From: Pontimicrobium aquaticum
GTDB lineage: Bacteria; Bacteroidota; Bacteroidia; Flavobacteriales; Flavobacteriaceae
Direction: 5' to 3'
DNA length: 64,000 bases
Assembly (NCBI RefSeq): GCF_005047595.1
Contig: NZ_SUPL01000008.1
Coordinates: forward strand, 1-64,000
The notes beneath the pieces are model-generated. The model saw only the letters and a list, made by a program, of their open reading frames with translations, did not search any database and was not told the DNA's origin. The position numbers were made by a program, and so were the translations under genes. This document shows, piece after piece, positions 55,562 to 63,761 of this stretch (the stretch's first letter is position 1; every line of letters begins with the position of its first letter).

Positions 55562-56170
55562 ATGCAGAAAAAAATCCCTAAAATGAAACATAAATACTTT
55601 TTAATTTTTTTACTAGCTGTCTTAAGTTTTAATGATATTAATTCGCAAACTTGTCCTGAGGTTTCTTTTGTCTTAGAACAGCCTACGCAACAAGTGATTT
55701 TTGCTTTTGATGATCCTGGACCAAGTTGTGCAAGCAGACCAACAGCTATAGTAATAGATGGTAGTGCCTTTGTTTTAGGCAATTGTGATACTTATTCTTC
55801 AAGATATATACTATCATCAGGTAGTGGTGTGTTAGACCCAAATAACTATTCAGTTACTTATGGAGGTTCTACTTGCGATTATAATGGTGGAACACTATTA
55901 GGTTTAGATGATTCATTCCATATCAATAAAACACTAAAGCTATTTCCTAACCCTATAACAAGCACTAACGAGTTAACTGTTAGTTTTGCTATTAATGCAT
56001 CAGCAAAAATTTCGGTTTATACACTTTTAGGAAAAGAAGTTATGCATGAAAAGCTAATAAATGAAAAATCTAAGAAAATTGATATTTCATCCTTATCAAA
56101 TGGCATGTATTTAATGCAATTAAAACTTAATAATTTAACTGTAACAAAGAAGTTTGTGGTAAATAATTAA
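55562..56170 (+). CDS. Small secreted protein with T9SS type A sorting domain
   Basis: A 202-residue exported protein with a signal peptide (cleavage near NSQ; start at 55562 or the ATG at 55583). A small cysteine-containing domain (about 30-120, TCPEVSFVLEQPTQQVIF, GPSCASRP and GNCDTYSS) has no recognised family. The last 75 residues are a type A T9SS sorting/secretion domain (LKLFPNPITSTNELTV, ISVYTLLGKEV, ISSLSNGMYLMQL, KKFVVN). The mature domain is unusually short for a T9SS substrate. Function unknown. Confidence 0.88.
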   Translation: MQKKIPKMKHKYFLIFLLAVLSFNDINSQTCPEVSFVLEQPTQQVIFAFDDPGPSCASRPTAIVIDGSAFVLGNCDTYSSRYILSSGSGVLDPNNYSVTYGGSTCDYNGGTLLGLDDSFHINKTLKLFPNPITSTNELTVSFAINASAKISVYTLLGKEVMHEKLINEKSKKIDISSLSNGMYLMQLKLNNLTVTKKFVVNN

Positions 56171-56193
56171 GTTATTGTTAATAATGATAATCT

Positions 56194-56220
56194 AAAACTC
56201 CTTTTATAAAGGGGTTTTTT
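56194..56220 (+). terminator. Terminator after the T9SS type A gene
   Basis: AAAACTCCTTT and AAAGGGGTTTT form an 11-bp stem (one G-U) with a three-base loop and a T run. The T run overlaps the -33 TTTG of the next gene's promoter. Confidence 0.88.
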
Positions 56221-56250
56221 GTTTTAAAACAGATAAGTATTGTATTTTTG
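56218..56250 (+). promoter_or_regulatory. Promoter of def
   Basis: TTTG (56218-56221), 21 bases, then TATTTTTG (56243-56250). Both boxes are exact consensus matches, 22 bases before the def ATG. The -33 box sits in the terminator's T run. Confidence 0.72.
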
Positions 56251-56272
56251 CAAAAGTTTATAAAATGTACAA

Positions 56273-56863
56273 ATGATTTTACCAATTATAGCATACGGCG
56301 ATCCAGTATTACGAAAAAAAGCAAAAGTAATTTCGGCAGATTATCCAAATTTTGATACTCTCATTGCTAATATGTACGAAACTATGTATAATGCATACGG
56401 AGTTGGTTTAGCAGCGCCACAAATAGGATTACCTATTCGTGTTTTTTTGGTTGATACATCACCTTTTGCTGAGGATGAAGGGCTTACTGATGAAGAACGT
56501 AGCCAATTAAAAGATTTTAAGCAAACATTTATTAATGCAAAAATTCTAGATGAAACTGGCGATGAATGGGCTTTTAATGAAGGCTGTTTAAGCATTCCGC
56601 ATATTCGAGAAGATGTGTTTAGACAACCAACAATTAAAATTGAATTTCAAGATGAAAATTTTAAAACTCACATTAAAGAATTTGATGGGCTTTTAGCACG
56701 AGTTATTCAACATGAGTATGACCATATTGAAGGTGTTTTATTTACCGATAAAATTTCTGCATTAAAAAAACGATTAATAAAAGGTAAACTTTCAAATATT
56801 TCTAAAGGAAAAATAAGTATAGATTATAAAATGCGTTTTCCTGACATGAAAAAGAAACGATAA
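56273..56863 (+). CDS. def: Peptide deformylase
   Basis: A 196-residue metalloenzyme that removes the formyl group from new proteins. All three motifs are intact: GVGLAAPQIG (residues 43-52), EGCLS with metal ligand Cys105, and HEYDH with ligands His147 and His151 and catalytic Glu148. A flavobacterial insertion of about 25 residues lies between motifs 1 and 2 (acidic, FAEDEGLTDEERSQL). The start is as given: no upstream ATG lies between it and the promoter. Confidence 0.98.
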   Translation: MILPIIAYGDPVLRKKAKVISADYPNFDTLIANMYETMYNAYGVGLAAPQIGLPIRVFLVDTSPFAEDEGLTDEERSQLKDFKQTFINAKILDETGDEWAFNEGCLSIPHIREDVFRQPTIKIEFQDENFKTHIKEFDGLLARVIQHEYDHIEGVLFTDKISALKKRLIKGKLSNISKGKISIDYKMRFPDMKKKR

Positions 56864-56918
56864 TATTTTGATAAATATTTTAAACAATTGATATTTGTTG
56901 CCTTTAAAAAACGTAACT

Positions 56919-57335
56919 ATGAGCTTAGACAATATTTTATCTATTGCACAAAAACCAGGACTATTTAAACTAGTAACACAAACTAGAGGAGGCTTTATTG
57001 CAGAGTCCTTAATTGATGGTAAAAGAATATCGGCTAACCTTAGAAGTAATGTAAGCTTGCTAAGTGAAATTGCTGTATATACCTTAACAGAAGAGGTGCC
57101 GTTAAGGGAAGTGTTAAGAAAGATAAAAGAAAAAGAAAAAGGCGAACAAGCAAGTGTGTCTCATAAAGACAGCAAGGATGCTTTAGAAGAATATTTCTTT
57201 GAAGTGTTACCAGAATATGACGAAGATCGAGTTTATGTTAGTGATATAAAAAAAATACTCAAATGGTATAACCTGCTTCAAAAAAATGATTTGTTAAATA
57301 ATCTTGAGGAGGAAACTACAGACGAAGAAGAATAA
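56919..57335 (+). CDS. DUF5606 domain protein
   Basis: A 138-residue protein with the N-terminal DUF5606 domain (about 1-50, SLDNILSIAQKPGLF then TRGGFIAESLIDGKR), a common small Bacteroidota family of unknown function. The middle has a coiled-coil-like charged stretch (about 66-88) and an acidic tail ending in EEE. The ATG at 56919 is preferred over a TTG at 56895. Directly downstream of def (55 bases), so the two are probably cotranscribed. A terminator follows. Confidence 0.85.
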   Translation: MSLDNILSIAQKPGLFKLVTQTRGGFIAESLIDGKRISANLRSNVSLLSEIAVYTLTEEVPLREVLRKIKEKEKGEQASVSHKDSKDALEEYFFEVLPEYDEDRVYVSDIKKILKWYNLLQKNDLLNNLEEETTDEEE

Positions 57336-57365
57336 AAAAAAGGGAAATGAATATTTCCCTTTTTT
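57336..57365 (+). terminator. Terminator after the DUF5606 gene
   Basis: AAAAAAGGGAAAT and ATTTCCCTTTTTT form a 13-bp stem with the loop GAAT and a closing T run, starting directly at the DUF5606 stop codon. Confidence 0.9.
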
Positions 57366-57581
57366 GTTGAAACCTTTTAACGTAGTATTAAAAATCCCTC
57401 TAAAATATATAGCTAAAAGTTTCGAGACTATTTTATCATTGCTTAACAAAATAGTTAATAGCAGTGTAAATTTAATAGAATTTACATACATATCATGAAA
57501 TTTGCTTCATTTTTTTATTAACAATTTTTTTAATTAATACTTTTATACTCAATTAAATAATCCAATTTCAAAAGTTACCAA

Positions 57582-58964
57582 GTGCTATCAATTTATACAA
57601 AAGAGTTTAAGTATAATTTAAAACTAGCAACACCAGTTATGTTGGGTATGTTAGGGCATACCTTTGTTAGTTTAATAGATAATATTATGGTTGGTCAATT
57701 AGGGTCAGCCGAACTTGCTGCAGTATCTCTGGGTAACAGTTTTATATTTATAGCTATGTCTTTAGGTATTGGATTTTCAACAGCAATAACACCTTTGATA
57801 GCTGAAGCAGATTCTGAAAAAAACTTTAAAAAAGGAAAATCGTCTTTTAAGCATGGACTCTTTTTATGCACTGTTTTAAGCTTAGCGCTTTTTGTATTAA
57901 TTCTTTTAGCAAAGCCATTAATGTATTTAATGAAACAACCTGAAGAGGTTGTAATTCTTGCTATGCCATATTTAGATTTAGTAGCTTTCTCGTTAATACC
58001 TTTAATTATTTTTCAAGGGTTTAAACAATTTAGTGATGGTTTGTCTTTAACAAAGTATCCAATGTATGCCACAATTTTAGCAAATGTTGTTAATGTGGTT
58101 TTAAATTATATCTTGATTTTTGGAAAATTTGGGTTTCCGCAAATGGGAATTGTTGGAGCAGCTATTGGGACATTAGCCTCAAGAGTTATTATGTTATTGT
58201 TCTTGTGGTATATTCTTAAAAATAAAAAGAAGTCAAAAGCATATGTTACTAATATTAGGTTGTTTGTATTAAATAATAGCATGATTAAAAAGATTCTCAA
58301 TCTAGGGTTTCCAAGTGCAATGCAAATGTTTTTTGAAGTAGCCATTTTTACAGCAGCTATTTGGCTAAGTGGCTTATTAGGAAAAAATCCTCAAGCTGCT
58401 AACCAAATAGCACTAAACCTATCGTCTATGACCTTTATGGTGGCTATGGGATTAAGTGTAGCAGCTATGGTTAGAGTTGGAAATCAAAAAGGATTAAGAG
58501 ACTTTGTAGAACTTAGAAGAATTGCATTCTCCATATTTTTATTAGGACTTGGATTAGCATTTATTTTTGCTGTTCTATTTCTAATATTCCATAATATGCT
58601 TCCAAAAATATATGTCGATTTGAATGATGTCAGCAATTTTAGTGATAATACCGAAGTGGTTTCAATTGCGGCAACGCTACTTATAGCTTCGGCTATTTTT
58701 CAGTTAAGTGATAGTGCTCAAGTAATTATTCTAGGAGCCTTAAGAGGTTTGCAAGATGTAAAAATACCAACGCTTATTACATTTGTAGCGTATTGGCTTA
58801 TTGGGTTTCCAATTAGTTTTTTTCTTGGAAAAGAAGAAGCTTACGGAAGTTTTGGAATTTGGCTAGGGCTTTTAGTAGGGTTAACATCAGCTGCAATTTT
58901 ATTGTATATTAGATTTAATTATTTAACAAAACGCTTAATTTCGCAAGAAGAAAATAATATATAA
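57582..58964 (+). CDS. MATE family multidrug efflux transporter
   Basis: A 460-residue inner-membrane transporter of the MATE family with about 12 membrane segments in two homologous halves. Family motifs are LATPVMLGMLGHTFVSLIDNIMVGQLG in the first half and GFPSAMQMFFEVAIF in the second. These export cationic drugs with Na+ or H+. The start is GTG at 57582 (no suitable ATG upstream). Three following small genes run close behind on the same strand (three- and four-base gaps). Confidence 0.95.
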   Translation: MLSIYTKEFKYNLKLATPVMLGMLGHTFVSLIDNIMVGQLGSAELAAVSLGNSFIFIAMSLGIGFSTAITPLIAEADSEKNFKKGKSSFKHGLFLCTVLSLALFVLILLAKPLMYLMKQPEEVVILAMPYLDLVAFSLIPLIIFQGFKQFSDGLSLTKYPMYATILANVVNVVLNYILIFGKFGFPQMGIVGAAIGTLASRVIMLLFLWYILKNKKKSKAYVTNIRLFVLNNSMIKKILNLGFPSAMQMFFEVAIFTAAIWLSGLLGKNPQAANQIALNLSSMTFMVAMGLSVAAMVRVGNQKGLRDFVELRRIAFSIFLLGLGLAFIFAVLFLIFHNMLPKIYVDLNDVSNFSDNTEVVSIAATLLIASAIFQLSDSAQVIILGALRGLQDVKIPTLITFVAYWLIGFPISFFLGKEEAYGSFGIWLGLLVGLTSAAILLYIRFNYLTKRLISQEENNI

Positions 58965-58967
58965 TTT

Positions 58968-59195
58968 ATGGAGCTTCCAAAATTTATTCTAGGTGATAAT
59001 ACCGACTTACCAAACGCTATTTTTGTAATTCATACAGAATTTCCAAGATTTATTATTAATCTTGAAAATGATGAAGTAGAGTGGTTGGAAGATTTTGATC
59101 AACATGACGAAAAAGAACTACTAACTGAAACCGAAAATTTAATTGAAGAAGCATCTCAGTTTTACGATAGGGAAGTAAGTAGATATAATGATTAA
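58968..59195 (+). CDS. Small acidic protein, unknown function
   Basis: A 75-residue strongly acidic cytosolic protein. The first part has LGDNTDLPNAIFVIHTEFPRF; the second is a helical stretch rich in D and E (EVEWLEDFDQHDEKEL and LIEEASQFYDRE). The pattern is familiar from short conserved proteins in flavobacteria, but I cannot name a family. It begins three bases after the MATE stop and ends four bases before the PAP2 start. Confidence 0.8.
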   Translation: MELPKFILGDNTDLPNAIFVIHTEFPRFIINLENDEVEWLEDFDQHDEKELLTETENLIEEASQFYDREVSRYND

Positions 59196-59199
59196 TTAA

Positions 59200-59766
59200 A
59201 TGATCGAACAATTATTACAATACGATACCGAGCTTTTTATATATCTTAATAATTTAGGTAGTACTTCTTGGGATGGACTTTGGTTATTTATTACCAACAA
59301 GCTAACCTTTATACCACTATATGCCGTTTTATTATATTTAATTTATAAACATTTAGGCTGGAAAACGTTATTGTTATTAGTGTTTATAATAGCGGCTATG
59401 ATTACGTTTACAGACCAAATTACTAATTTGTTTAAAGATGGATTTCAGCGACCAAGACCATGCAGGGAAACCGACCTTGAAGGACTAATTAGGTATGTAG
59501 CACCAAGATGTGGTAAATATGGTTTCTTCTCAGGGCATTCATCAAACTCTATGGCTGCAGCTGTGTTTGCGGGCTTATTGTTGCGCTCGTATTATAAAAA
59601 TCTAATTTTTATACTGTTATTTTGGAGTGCTATTGTAGCTTATAGCAGAATTTATGTTGGTGTGCATTACCCTTTAGATATTGTTTTCGGACTAGCTTTT
59701 GGAGCTTTTGCAGGCTTTATTTTTTACAAATTACAAGCATATCTTAGAAAGCGTTTTATTTCTTAG
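59200..59766 (+). CDS. PAP2-type membrane phosphatase
   Basis: A 188-residue membrane lipid phosphatase of the PAP2 superfamily with about five transmembrane segments. The three signature motifs are complete: KDGFQRPRPCRE (K-x6-RP), SGHSSNS, and SRIYVGVHYPLDI (SR-x5-H-x3-D). Members dephosphorylate phosphatidate, undecaprenyl pyrophosphate or lipid A-type substrates. Its end overlaps the convergent ArnT-like gene by 11 bases, and the neighbours are lipid-glycan enzymes. Confidence 0.95.
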   Translation: MIEQLLQYDTELFIYLNNLGSTSWDGLWLFITNKLTFIPLYAVLLYLIYKHLGWKTLLLLVFIIAAMITFTDQITNLFKDGFQRPRPCRETDLEGLIRYVAPRCGKYGFFSGHSSNSMAAAVFAGLLLRSYYKNLIFILLFWSAIVAYSRIYVGVHYPLDIVFGLAFGAFAGFIFYKLQAYLRKRFIS

Positions 59767-61387
59767 TAAAAACGTAAAGTTGACTTATCAACCTTTTTTT
59801 ATGACCTCTTTCTCCTTCGGCTTTTCTATTAAGGTCATAGGTTTCTTTTGCTTCAATTTTATAATCCTTTTGTAAATACTCTAATTGGTCATCTTCTAAA
59901 GGCTTTGATAAAATAGCAAATTTAGGTTCTGGAGGAAAATTGTAAGTTGAATCATTAGATACTTTTGGAATTTTAGCACCATATTGCCATATCATTTCTG
60001 GAGCTACGCCGCTTAATGAATAAATAGAGATGTTCTTCTTATCTAATTCAGATTTCAAATTTGATATGGAGTTGTAATCTGCCTGATTTTGAACTTTAGA
60101 TAATGGCAATATTAAAACCAACGCAGCAACCATAAAAGCTATACTTAAATAGAAAACTTGTTTTATTTGTTTTTTTCTTAAACTTATAAGCATCAAAACT
60201 CCTATTGTTAGTAAACAAACGGAAGCCAATAAAAACCAAGGTAATATGCTTTTAGTTAAAAAAGAATTGGAAACAAAACCAACTAACGGAAATAGCATAC
60301 CTATACAAGTAATCAACCCAAAATTAAAATATACAGGAATGGTTTCTTTTTTATCCTTGATATTTTTAAACGTTCTAATTAGATATTCAATATAAAACCC
60401 TGTATTTATTGCCATAGGAATTAAAACAGGCATTAAATATCGCGACTTTTTTTCAGGTATTATTGATAGCAAAATAACAGCAAATATGGTCCAAAAAAAG
60501 CTGAATCTATAGGCTTTTAAATTACTTACCCGTGATTTCATATAAGGATATAACAATGCTATAAATGCAGGAATAGTCCATAAGCCACTTTGTATAAAGA
60601 AACTCCAGTAATAATAAAACGGACGCACATTATAACTTCCCCAATTTCCTGTTTCTTTAGAAGTTATTTCTGTAAATGTTACTGGATCTTCCAATCTTAC
60701 ATATAAATACCACCAACCACCAATAAGCAACGCTATGATAATAAAAGACAAAACGGAAAAGGCTTTCGTTTTAAAATTTTTAAATTGATAACTGCATCCA
60801 TAGGCTAATAAAAAAGGCAGTAATAAAGCGTATAATGAAATAGGGCCTTTACTTAAAATTGAAAACCCAAAAAAGAGACCAGCAATGAGTGTATGCTTCC
60901 AATAATTGGAGTTTTTTTCAAACAGCTGAAACAAATGCAAAATAGCAACAAGCATAAATCCATGAGTAAAAATATCCCAGGGTGCTTCGATAACGATTCC
61001 TATAATATAAAATGATGTAATAGTTATTAAGGCATTAATTAATGCATGCACTTTATTGTTTACTAGTTTTAAACTCAATAAATAAGATGCAATTCCTGTA
61101 ACCCCTACCATGAGTATTCCAGGAAGTCTTAAAGCAACAATGTTTTTAATTCCAAAAAGCAAACCAGATAAAGCAGCTAACCAACTAGGTAACGGTGGTT
61201 TTTGGTAGCGTGGTTCACCATTCATAGTGGTTAATAACCAATTACCATCATTTATCATTTCACGAGCTGTAATGAAATTACGAGCTTCCATGATGGTTAC
61301 ATCAATTACATCAATGTTAATGCAAAGCATTAATAAAACAATTATGATAATTGAAATAATAGGATATTGCTCAATTTTATTCAGCAT
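59756..61387 (-). CDS. ArnT-like/GT39-GT83 membrane glycosyltransferase
   Basis: A 543-residue integral membrane protein with about 11-12 hydrophobic segments and a C-terminal soluble domain. Its architecture matches polyprenyl-phosphate sugar transferases such as ArnT. The first periplasmic loop has the family acidic-site region DVTIMEARNFITAREMI followed by GNWLLTTMNGEPRYQKPPLP. In ArnT this enzyme moves aminoarabinose from undecaprenyl phosphate to lipid A. Upstream on the same strand are a LABN protein and a polyprenyl-phosphate GT2, each with overlapping ends, so the three form an operon. Confidence 0.9.
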   Translation of the reverse strand: MLNKIEQYPIISIIIIVLLMLCINIDVIDVTIMEARNFITAREMINDGNWLLTTMNGEPRYQKPPLPSWLAALSGLLFGIKNIVALRLPGILMVGVTGIASYLLSLKLVNNKVHALINALITITSFYIIGIVIEAPWDIFTHGFMLVAILHLFQLFEKNSNYWKHTLIAGLFFGFSILSKGPISLYALLLPFLLAYGCSYQFKNFKTKAFSVLSFIIIALLIGGWWYLYVRLEDPVTFTEITSKETGNWGSYNVRPFYYYWSFFIQSGLWTIPAFIALLYPYMKSRVSNLKAYRFSFFWTIFAVILLSIIPEKKSRYLMPVLIPMAINTGFYIEYLIRTFKNIKDKKETIPVYFNFGLITCIGMLFPLVGFVSNSFLTKSILPWFLLASVCLLTIGVLMLISLRKKQIKQVFYLSIAFMVAALVLILPLSKVQNQADYNSISNLKSELDKKNISIYSLSGVAPEMIWQYGAKIPKVSNDSTYNFPPEPKFAILSKPLEDDQLEYLQKDYKIEAKETYDLNRKAEGERGHKKRLISQLYVFTKK

Positions 61388-62003
61388 CTTGTTTATGTAA
61401 AAGAATTAAGTTTCTAACGTAAATAATTGAACCTAATAAATGACCTGTAAATAGTACTGGGTCTTCTCGAATAATAGCATAGGTTAAAATTAAAATAGAA
61501 CCAACCAAACTTAACAACCAAAACCCTAAAGGCAACGAAGATGATTTTTTGTATTCAGAATATAACCACTGATATACAAAGCGTAATGTAAACACCACTT
61601 GCGAAATAATCCCTAGCCAAAGTAACCATACAGGAATAGCTTCATTTCTAAAAAGTACATCTCTATCAATCACATTATTATTAAAGTAATAAATAGCAAT
61701 GAGTACTGGAAAGCTATATAAAAACCATCGTAGTAACCAATGAAATTTTTGCCACTCGTTTTGTAGTTGCAAATTACGTATGTAAATAAAATAGGTTAGG
61801 GTTTGCCCTAGCATAATAGCAAAATCGTCTCTTAAATAACCATAAATAAATAGCAAGAAAGAGGCAATTAAACTCAATGTCCAAAAAAGCGTTGGTGTAA
61901 TTACTTTACGTTGTTTTTCCGAAGTAATCCACTGTACTACTAATCTTGAAGAAAATAAGATTTGGGCAATAAACCCAATAGAATATATTAACCAATCACT
62001 CAT
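61377..62003 (-). CDS. LABN-domain membrane protein (lipid A biosynthesis N-terminal domain, two copies)
   Basis: A 208-residue protein of six hydrophobic segments made of two LABN-type units (about 5-75 and 128-198). Each includes a matching QxxF-xRxxxQW pattern: QILFSSRLVVQWITSEKQRK in the first and QVVFTLRFVYQWLYSEYKKS in the second. LABN domains occur at the N-terminus of some lipid A disaccharide synthases and as free proteins thought to flip or carry lipid-linked sugars. It overlaps ArnT-like by 11 bases and the GT2 gene by one, so it is translationally coupled to both. Confidence 0.88.
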   Translation of the reverse strand: MSDWLIYSIGFIAQILFSSRLVVQWITSEKQRKVITPTLFWTLSLIASFLLFIYGYLRDDFAIMLGQTLTYFIYIRNLQLQNEWQKFHWLLRWFLYSFPVLIAIYYFNNNVIDRDVLFRNEAIPVWLLWLGIISQVVFTLRFVYQWLYSEYKKSSSLPLGFWLLSLVGSILILTYAIIREDPVLFTGHLLGSIIYVRNLILLHKQDAE

Positions 62004-62716
62004 TAGCCTTTTTTACCAACTTCATAATTAATATACTTTCGTTTCATCCATAAATAAGCAAAACAATCGCTTAAAGGACCTAACAACCTGTTCCATAAAC
62101 CAAATTTTGCTTGTCCAGCAATACGGGGAAAATGTTGTACAGGAATTTGAATTATTTTACCATTTTGCAATAAAATCATTGCGGGTAAAAAGCGGTGTAA
62201 ACCTTTAAACATTGGGATGCGTTTAGCGTATTCGGTTTTAATGACTTTTAAAGGGCAGCCAGTATCATCCATTCCATCGTGTGTAAATGCACGTCTAATG
62301 CCATTGGCTATTTTAGAGGACATATTTTTTACAAATGAATCTTTACGGTTTGCTCTAACACCAGTAACTAAATCGTATTCTCCAATATGCTCTAGCAGTA
62401 AATTAAAGTCTTCAGGAGCTGTTTGTAAATCGGAATCTATATAGCCAACCAATTGTGTTTTTGTATGATCAAAACCAGCCTTAATGGCTGCACTTAGTCC
62501 TCTGTTTTCTACAAAACTTATATAGTTAAAATTTGAGTTTCTGCTACAAATAGCTTCAATAAGTTCTTGACTTCTATCTTTTGAGCCATCATTTACAAAT
62601 AAAATACAAGTAGGTAATGATGCTTTCTTAGAATATTCCAGTAGTTCACTTTCTACACGTTCTAGATTATCTTCTTCATTATAAACAGGAACAACGATAG
62701 TAAATTGGTAATCCAT
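62003..62716 (-). CDS. GT2 polyprenyl-phosphate glycosyltransferase (DPM1/ArnC-like)
   Basis: A 237-residue soluble GT-A transferase that makes polyprenyl-phosphate-linked sugars. The opening FTIVVPVYNEEDNLERVE, the DGSKDRS motif, the metal-binding DSDLQ and the later RRAFTHDGMDDTGCPLKVI are typical of the DPM1/ArnC group. It would supply the lipid-linked sugar used by the ArnT-like enzyme two genes on. A -7 box lies about 20 bases upstream. Confidence 0.92.
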   Translation of the reverse strand: MDYQFTIVVPVYNEEDNLERVESELLEYSKKASLPTCILFVNDGSKDRSQELIEAICSRNSNFNYISFVENRGLSAAIKAGFDHTKTQLVGYIDSDLQTAPEDFNLLLEHIGEYDLVTGVRANRKDSFVKNMSSKIANGIRRAFTHDGMDDTGCPLKVIKTEYAKRIPMFKGLHRFLPAMILLQNGKIIQIPVQHFPRIAGQAKFGLWNRLLGPLSDCFAYLWMKRKYINYEVGKKG

Positions 62717-62735
62717 TCAAATTAATTTTGTGCTA

Positions 62736-62743
62736 CAAAAGTA
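62736..62743 (-). promoter_or_regulatory. -7 promoter element of the GT2/LABN/ArnT operon
   Basis: TACTTTTG on the minus strand is an exact TAnnTTTG match, 19 bases upstream of the GT2 start. No good -33 TTTG is visible at the expected distance. Confidence 0.45.
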
Positions 62744-62822
62744 TTCTTTTTTAGAATAAATATTCGGCTTGACGTTTTTTAAATATAAAAAGGTAGTAAA
62801 TTGCGGTATCAAAAAAAGGTTA

Positions 62823-63761
62823 ATGAAAATTCTTGTTACTGGAGCAGCAGGTTTTATTGGTTCTCATACAGCTGAAAGATTAAGTAAATTAGGTCATGAA
62901 GTAATTGGTGTAGATAATTTTAACGATTATTATGACCTTCAATTAAAGCAGATGAATGCAAATTCAATCAAAGAGAAAGGGGTTGAAGTTGTCAATCTTG
63001 ATTTAAGAAGCGACAACCTTTTTAATACTTTACCTTTAGATATTGACTATATTTTTCATTTTGCAGCACAACCAGGTATTTCTTCAACGTCAACGTTTAA
63101 CGATTATCTTACAAATAATATTATTGCAACAAAGCAGTTAATAGATTATGCTGAACGTTGCGAAAATTTTAAAATGTTTGTCAACATAGGCACTTCTTCA
63201 ATTTATGGTTTAGAGGCTACTTTTACTGAAGATGTTGCGCCAAAGCCAGCATCTCATTATGGTGTAACAAAATTAGCTGCAGAACAATTAGTTCTTCAAA
63301 AGAGCAGAGAAGAGGTTTTTAAAGCATGTTCGTTGAGATTATATTCAGTTATTGGACCAAGAGAACGACCTGAAAAAATGTACACCAAGTTAATTGCTTG
63401 CGGTATTAATAATGAGCCATTTACTTTGTATGAAGGCAGTGATAAGCACTTACGAAGCTTTACTTATGTAGGTGATATTGTTGATGGTATTGTTAGTGTC
63501 ATTGGAAAACAAGACCTTGTAAATGGAGAGGTAATTAATTTAGGTACAGAAGTAGAACACACAACTCAAGAAGGTATTGAAGCTGTAGAAAAAGTACTGG
63601 ATAAAGCGATTAAAATTAAAGTAGTTAGCAAAAGAGCAGGAGATCAATCTAGAACCAAGGCAAATATTGATAAGGCAAAAAAATTACTAAATTACAATCC
63701 AAAAACAACCTTATTGGAAAGTGTAACGCATCAGGTTAATTGGTATAAAGCAAACTTTTAA
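62823..63761 (+). CDS. NAD-dependent nucleotide-sugar epimerase/dehydratase
   Basis: A 312-residue extended short-chain dehydrogenase. The NAD loop GAAGFIGSHTAERL is at the N-terminus. The catalytic segment shows the Ser region NIGTSSIYG and YGVTKLA with the Tyr-x3-Lys pair. FTYVGDIVDGIV is a family motif of UDP-sugar epimerases. Similar enzymes make UDP-glucuronate or galacturonate derivatives for surface polymers. The ATG at 62823 is used; an earlier ATG at 62769 adds a non-family basic tail. It is divergent from the GT2 gene and convergent with the partial gene at the right end. Confidence 0.95.
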   Translation: MKILVTGAAGFIGSHTAERLSKLGHEVIGVDNFNDYYDLQLKQMNANSIKEKGVEVVNLDLRSDNLFNTLPLDIDYIFHFAAQPGISSTSTFNDYLTNNIIATKQLIDYAERCENFKMFVNIGTSSIYGLEATFTEDVAPKPASHYGVTKLAAEQLVLQKSREEVFKACSLRLYSVIGPRERPEKMYTKLIACGINNEPFTLYEGSDKHLRSFTYVGDIVDGIVSVIGKQDLVNGEVINLGTEVEHTTQEGIEAVEKVLDKAIKIKVVSKRAGDQSRTKANIDKAKKLLNYNPKTTLLESVTHQVNWYKANF

